From an uncultured Lachnospiraceae bacterium (GTDB lineage Bacteria; Bacillota; Clostridia; Lachnospirales; Lachnospiraceae), in assembly GCA_910589635.1 (NCBI GenBank), contig CAJUTD010000114.1, forward strand, positions 1 through 6,989: DNA of 6,989 nt, in the 5' to 3' direction. Under the pieces are notes generated by a model. That model searched no databases and had not been told where the DNA came from. It saw only the letters and a list, made by a program, of their open reading frames with translations. Shown here piece by piece: positions 5,736-6,989 of the stretch. A program made the translations under genes and the position numbers. Numbering within the stretch: the first letter of the stretch is position 1; the number at the start of each line of letters is the position of its first letter.

Positions 5736-6341
5736 ATGAAAAAGGTGATATTTGCAACAGGGAATCAGGACAAAATGGAAGAAATACGCAGCATCCTGTC
5801 TGATTGGGATATGGAAATACAATCTATGCGGGAAGCCGGCATAGACCTTGAGATTGTTGAAGATGGGCAGAGTTTTGAGGAGAATGCAAGCATTAAGGCT
5901 AGAGCTGTCGCGGCGCAGCTTGAGGAGGAAGGTGTGGTTGTATTTGCCGACGATTCTGGTTTGGAAATAGATTACCTGGGAAAAGAACCGGGAATATACT
6001 CGGCAAGGTATTTGGGAGAAGATACGCCCTATAAAATTAAGAATCAAAAGATTCTCGAACGTATGGCGGGAGTTCCCAAAGAGAAGCGTACCGCGCGGTT
6101 TGTATGCGCAATTGCCGCGGCGGATAAAAATGGGGAAATCTGTGTTACCAGAGGGACGATTGAGGGCTATATTGGCTGGGAGCCTTGCGGGGCCAATGGT
6201 TTTGGCTATGATCCTATTTTCTATCTGGACGAATATGGCTGTTCCACAGCAGAATTGTCACCGGAACTGAAAAATCAGTTGAGCCACAGGGGGAAGGCAC
6301 TCTCTGCCATGAGGCAGAAATTGCGAACAATGACGTTATAG
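5736..6341 (+). CDS. rdgB: XTP/dITP diphosphatase (RdgB/HAM1 family)
   Basis: A 201-residue cytoplasmic enzyme that hydrolyses non-canonical purine nucleoside triphosphates (XTP, dITP, ITP) to the monophosphate and pyrophosphate, keeping deaminated bases out of DNA and RNA. It starts at ATG 5736 with AGAAAGGGA upstream. The family motifs are all present: FATGNQDK (6-13) for the triphosphate, the metal and catalytic region ADDSGLE (Asp72, Asp73), FGYDP (156-160) for the base pocket, and SHRGKA (183-188) near the C-terminus. The length is that of the family. It corresponds to B. subtilis YsnA, and the next gene corresponds to YsnB: in B. subtilis these also lie side by side, which supports both assignments. 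The gap to the next start codon is 35 bases. Confidence 0.96.
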   Translation: MKKVIFATGNQDKMEEIRSILSDWDMEIQSMREAGIDLEIVEDGQSFEENASIKARAVAAQLEEEGVVVFADDSGLEIDYLGKEPGIYSARYLGEDTPYKIKNQKILERMAGVPKEKRTARFVCAIAAADKNGEICVTRGTIEGYIGWEPCGANGFGYDPIFYLDEYGCSTAELSPELKNQLSHRGKALSAMRQKLRTMTL

Positions 6342-6376
6342 CTGGAAAATTGCGCACAAAGGGCAGGGGTGATGTT

Positions 6377-6859
6377 ATGAGAATACTGATTATAAGCGAC
6401 ACGCATGGACGTCATGGCAACTTGACAGAAATCTTAGAACTTGAGCAGGATATTGACTTGCTGATCCATCTTGGAGATGTGGAGGGCGGCGAAGAGTACA
6501 TAAGTGAGCTGGCAAAATGTCCGGTGGAGATTGTTGCCGGCAATAATGATTTTTTCTCTGATTTGGAAAGGGAGAAAGAAATTGAGATAGGAAAATATAA
6601 GGCGCTGATTACTCATGGACATTATTATTATGTGGCTATGGGGATTGAAGACTTGCGCAAGGAGGCGTTGGGGCGCGGCATGGATATTGCAATGTTTGGG
6701 CATACCCACAGACCGTTCTTGGACTACAGTAAGGGTATTACCATGCTGAATCCGGGGAGTGTGTCTTATCCAAGGCAGGATGGACATGAGCCTTCTTATG
6801 CGCTGATGGAGATTGACAGCAGCGGTGAAGCGCACTATATGATAAAATATTTAAAATAA
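6377..6859 (+). CDS. ysnB: YfcE/YsnB-type metallophosphoesterase
   Basis: A 160-residue member of the COG0622 calcineurin-like phosphoesterases (E. coli YfcE, B. subtilis YsnB, M. jannaschii MJ0936). Start ATG 6377 gives the family N-terminus MRILIISDTHG and has AGGGGTGA (6365-6372) four bases upstream; a TTG at 6350 would add nine atypical residues. The dimetal site is complete: Asp8 and His10 (SDTHG), Asp34 (LGDVEGG), Asn56 (GNND), His80 (THGH), His109 and His111 (GHTH). NPGSVSYPR (about 123-131) is also typical. Family members cleave model phosphodiesters in a Mn-dependent way; the natural substrate is not known. It is the last protein gene of the cluster, and no hairpin terminator follows before the tRNA promoter, so transcripts may read into the tRNA. 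Confidence 0.94.
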   Translation: MRILIISDTHGRHGNLTEILELEQDIDLLIHLGDVEGGEEYISELAKCPVEIVAGNNDFFSDLEREKEIEIGKYKALITHGHYYYVAMGIEDLRKEALGRGMDIAMFGHTHRPFLDYSKGITMLNPGSVSYPRQDGHEPSYALMEIDSSGEAHYMIKYLK

Positions 6860-6871
6860 ATAAAAAAGTTG

Positions 6872-6900
6872 TTGACATTTCGACAAGTATCACATATAAT
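6872..6900 (+). promoter_or_regulatory. Perfect consensus sigma-A promoter for tRNA-Pro
   Basis: TTGACA (6872-6877) and TATAAT (6895-6900) are separated by exactly 17 bases, as expected of a highly expressed tRNA gene. Transcription would start near 6907, leaving a leader of about 29 bases before the tRNA. A 7-bp dyad (6869-6875 with 6880-6886, one G-T pair) overlaps the -35 element, and TTCGACA (6879-6885), the reverse complement of a Spo0A box, lies in the spacer. Confidence 0.93.
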
Positions 6901-6935
6901 ATAGCTTGCGTCATGAGGAATCGTGATTCGGTCCT

Positions 6936-6989
6936 CGGGGTGTGGCTCAGCTTGGCTAGAGCGCCTGGTTTGGGACCAGGAGGTCGCAG
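6936..6989 (+). tRNA. tRNA-Pro(UGG), 5' part, cut by the window end
   Basis: The acceptor 5' strand CGGGGTG, the D-arm (GGCTCAGCTTGGCTAGAGC) and a perfect anticodon stem CCTGG (6964-6968) / CCAGG (6976-6980) are visible. The 7-base loop TTTGGGA places the anticodon TGG at 6971-6973, which reads proline codons. The T-arm and the acceptor 3' strand lie beyond the window. The leader GAGGA (6915-6919) can pair with TCCTC (6932-6936) just before or at the mature 5' end. More tRNA genes may follow in the same transcript. Confidence 0.93.

Overview
This window looks like a stretch of chromosome from an endospore-forming Clostridia bacterium, most likely Lachnospiraceae. The family assignment is inference from gene style: AGGAGG-type ribosome binding sites, a short Asn/Ser/Gln-rich spore-like protein, a clostridial-type papain-like peptidase with a lectin-like tail, and the rdgB-yfcE gene pair known from Firmicutes. 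There is no sign of a prophage, insertion sequence or CRISPR array.

Layout. Positions 1-567 hold the 3' end of an unrecognised protein gene, closed by a strong hairpin terminator. The 316-base gap that follows is the most information-dense part of the window. On the minus strand it appears to carry a small RNA gene of about 114 nt with its own extended -10 promoter, a 5' hairpin, a linker with two C-rich anti-Shine-Dalgarno motifs, and a terminator hairpin. On the plus strand, divergent from it across phased A-tracts, lies a promoter resembling the sporulation sigma-G consensus. That promoter drives an 86-residue protein with four near-identical 9-residue repeats, possibly a small spore protein.

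After a long hairpin leader, six plus-strand genes follow with gaps of 12 to 71 bases and no visible terminators between them, so they probably form one co-transcribed cluster: a single-domain rhodanese, a THUMP-type rRNA methyltransferase (YpsC/RlmL type), a membrane-anchored C1 cysteine peptidase, a membrane-anchored N-acetylmuramoyl-L-alanine amidase, the XTP/dITP diphosphatase RdgB and a YfcE/YsnB metallophosphoesterase. The window ends inside a tRNA-Pro(UGG) gene with a perfect consensus promoter.

How the parts fit together. The cluster mixes housekeeping functions (rRNA modification, nucleotide-pool cleaning, phosphoesterase) with two exported envelope enzymes that could act together on the cell wall or its proteins. 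The sporulation-like promoter, the spore-like protein and two Spo0A-box sequences placed inside promoter spacers (small RNA and tRNA-Pro) hint at a link to the growth-to-sporulation switch. This link is inference from motifs only.
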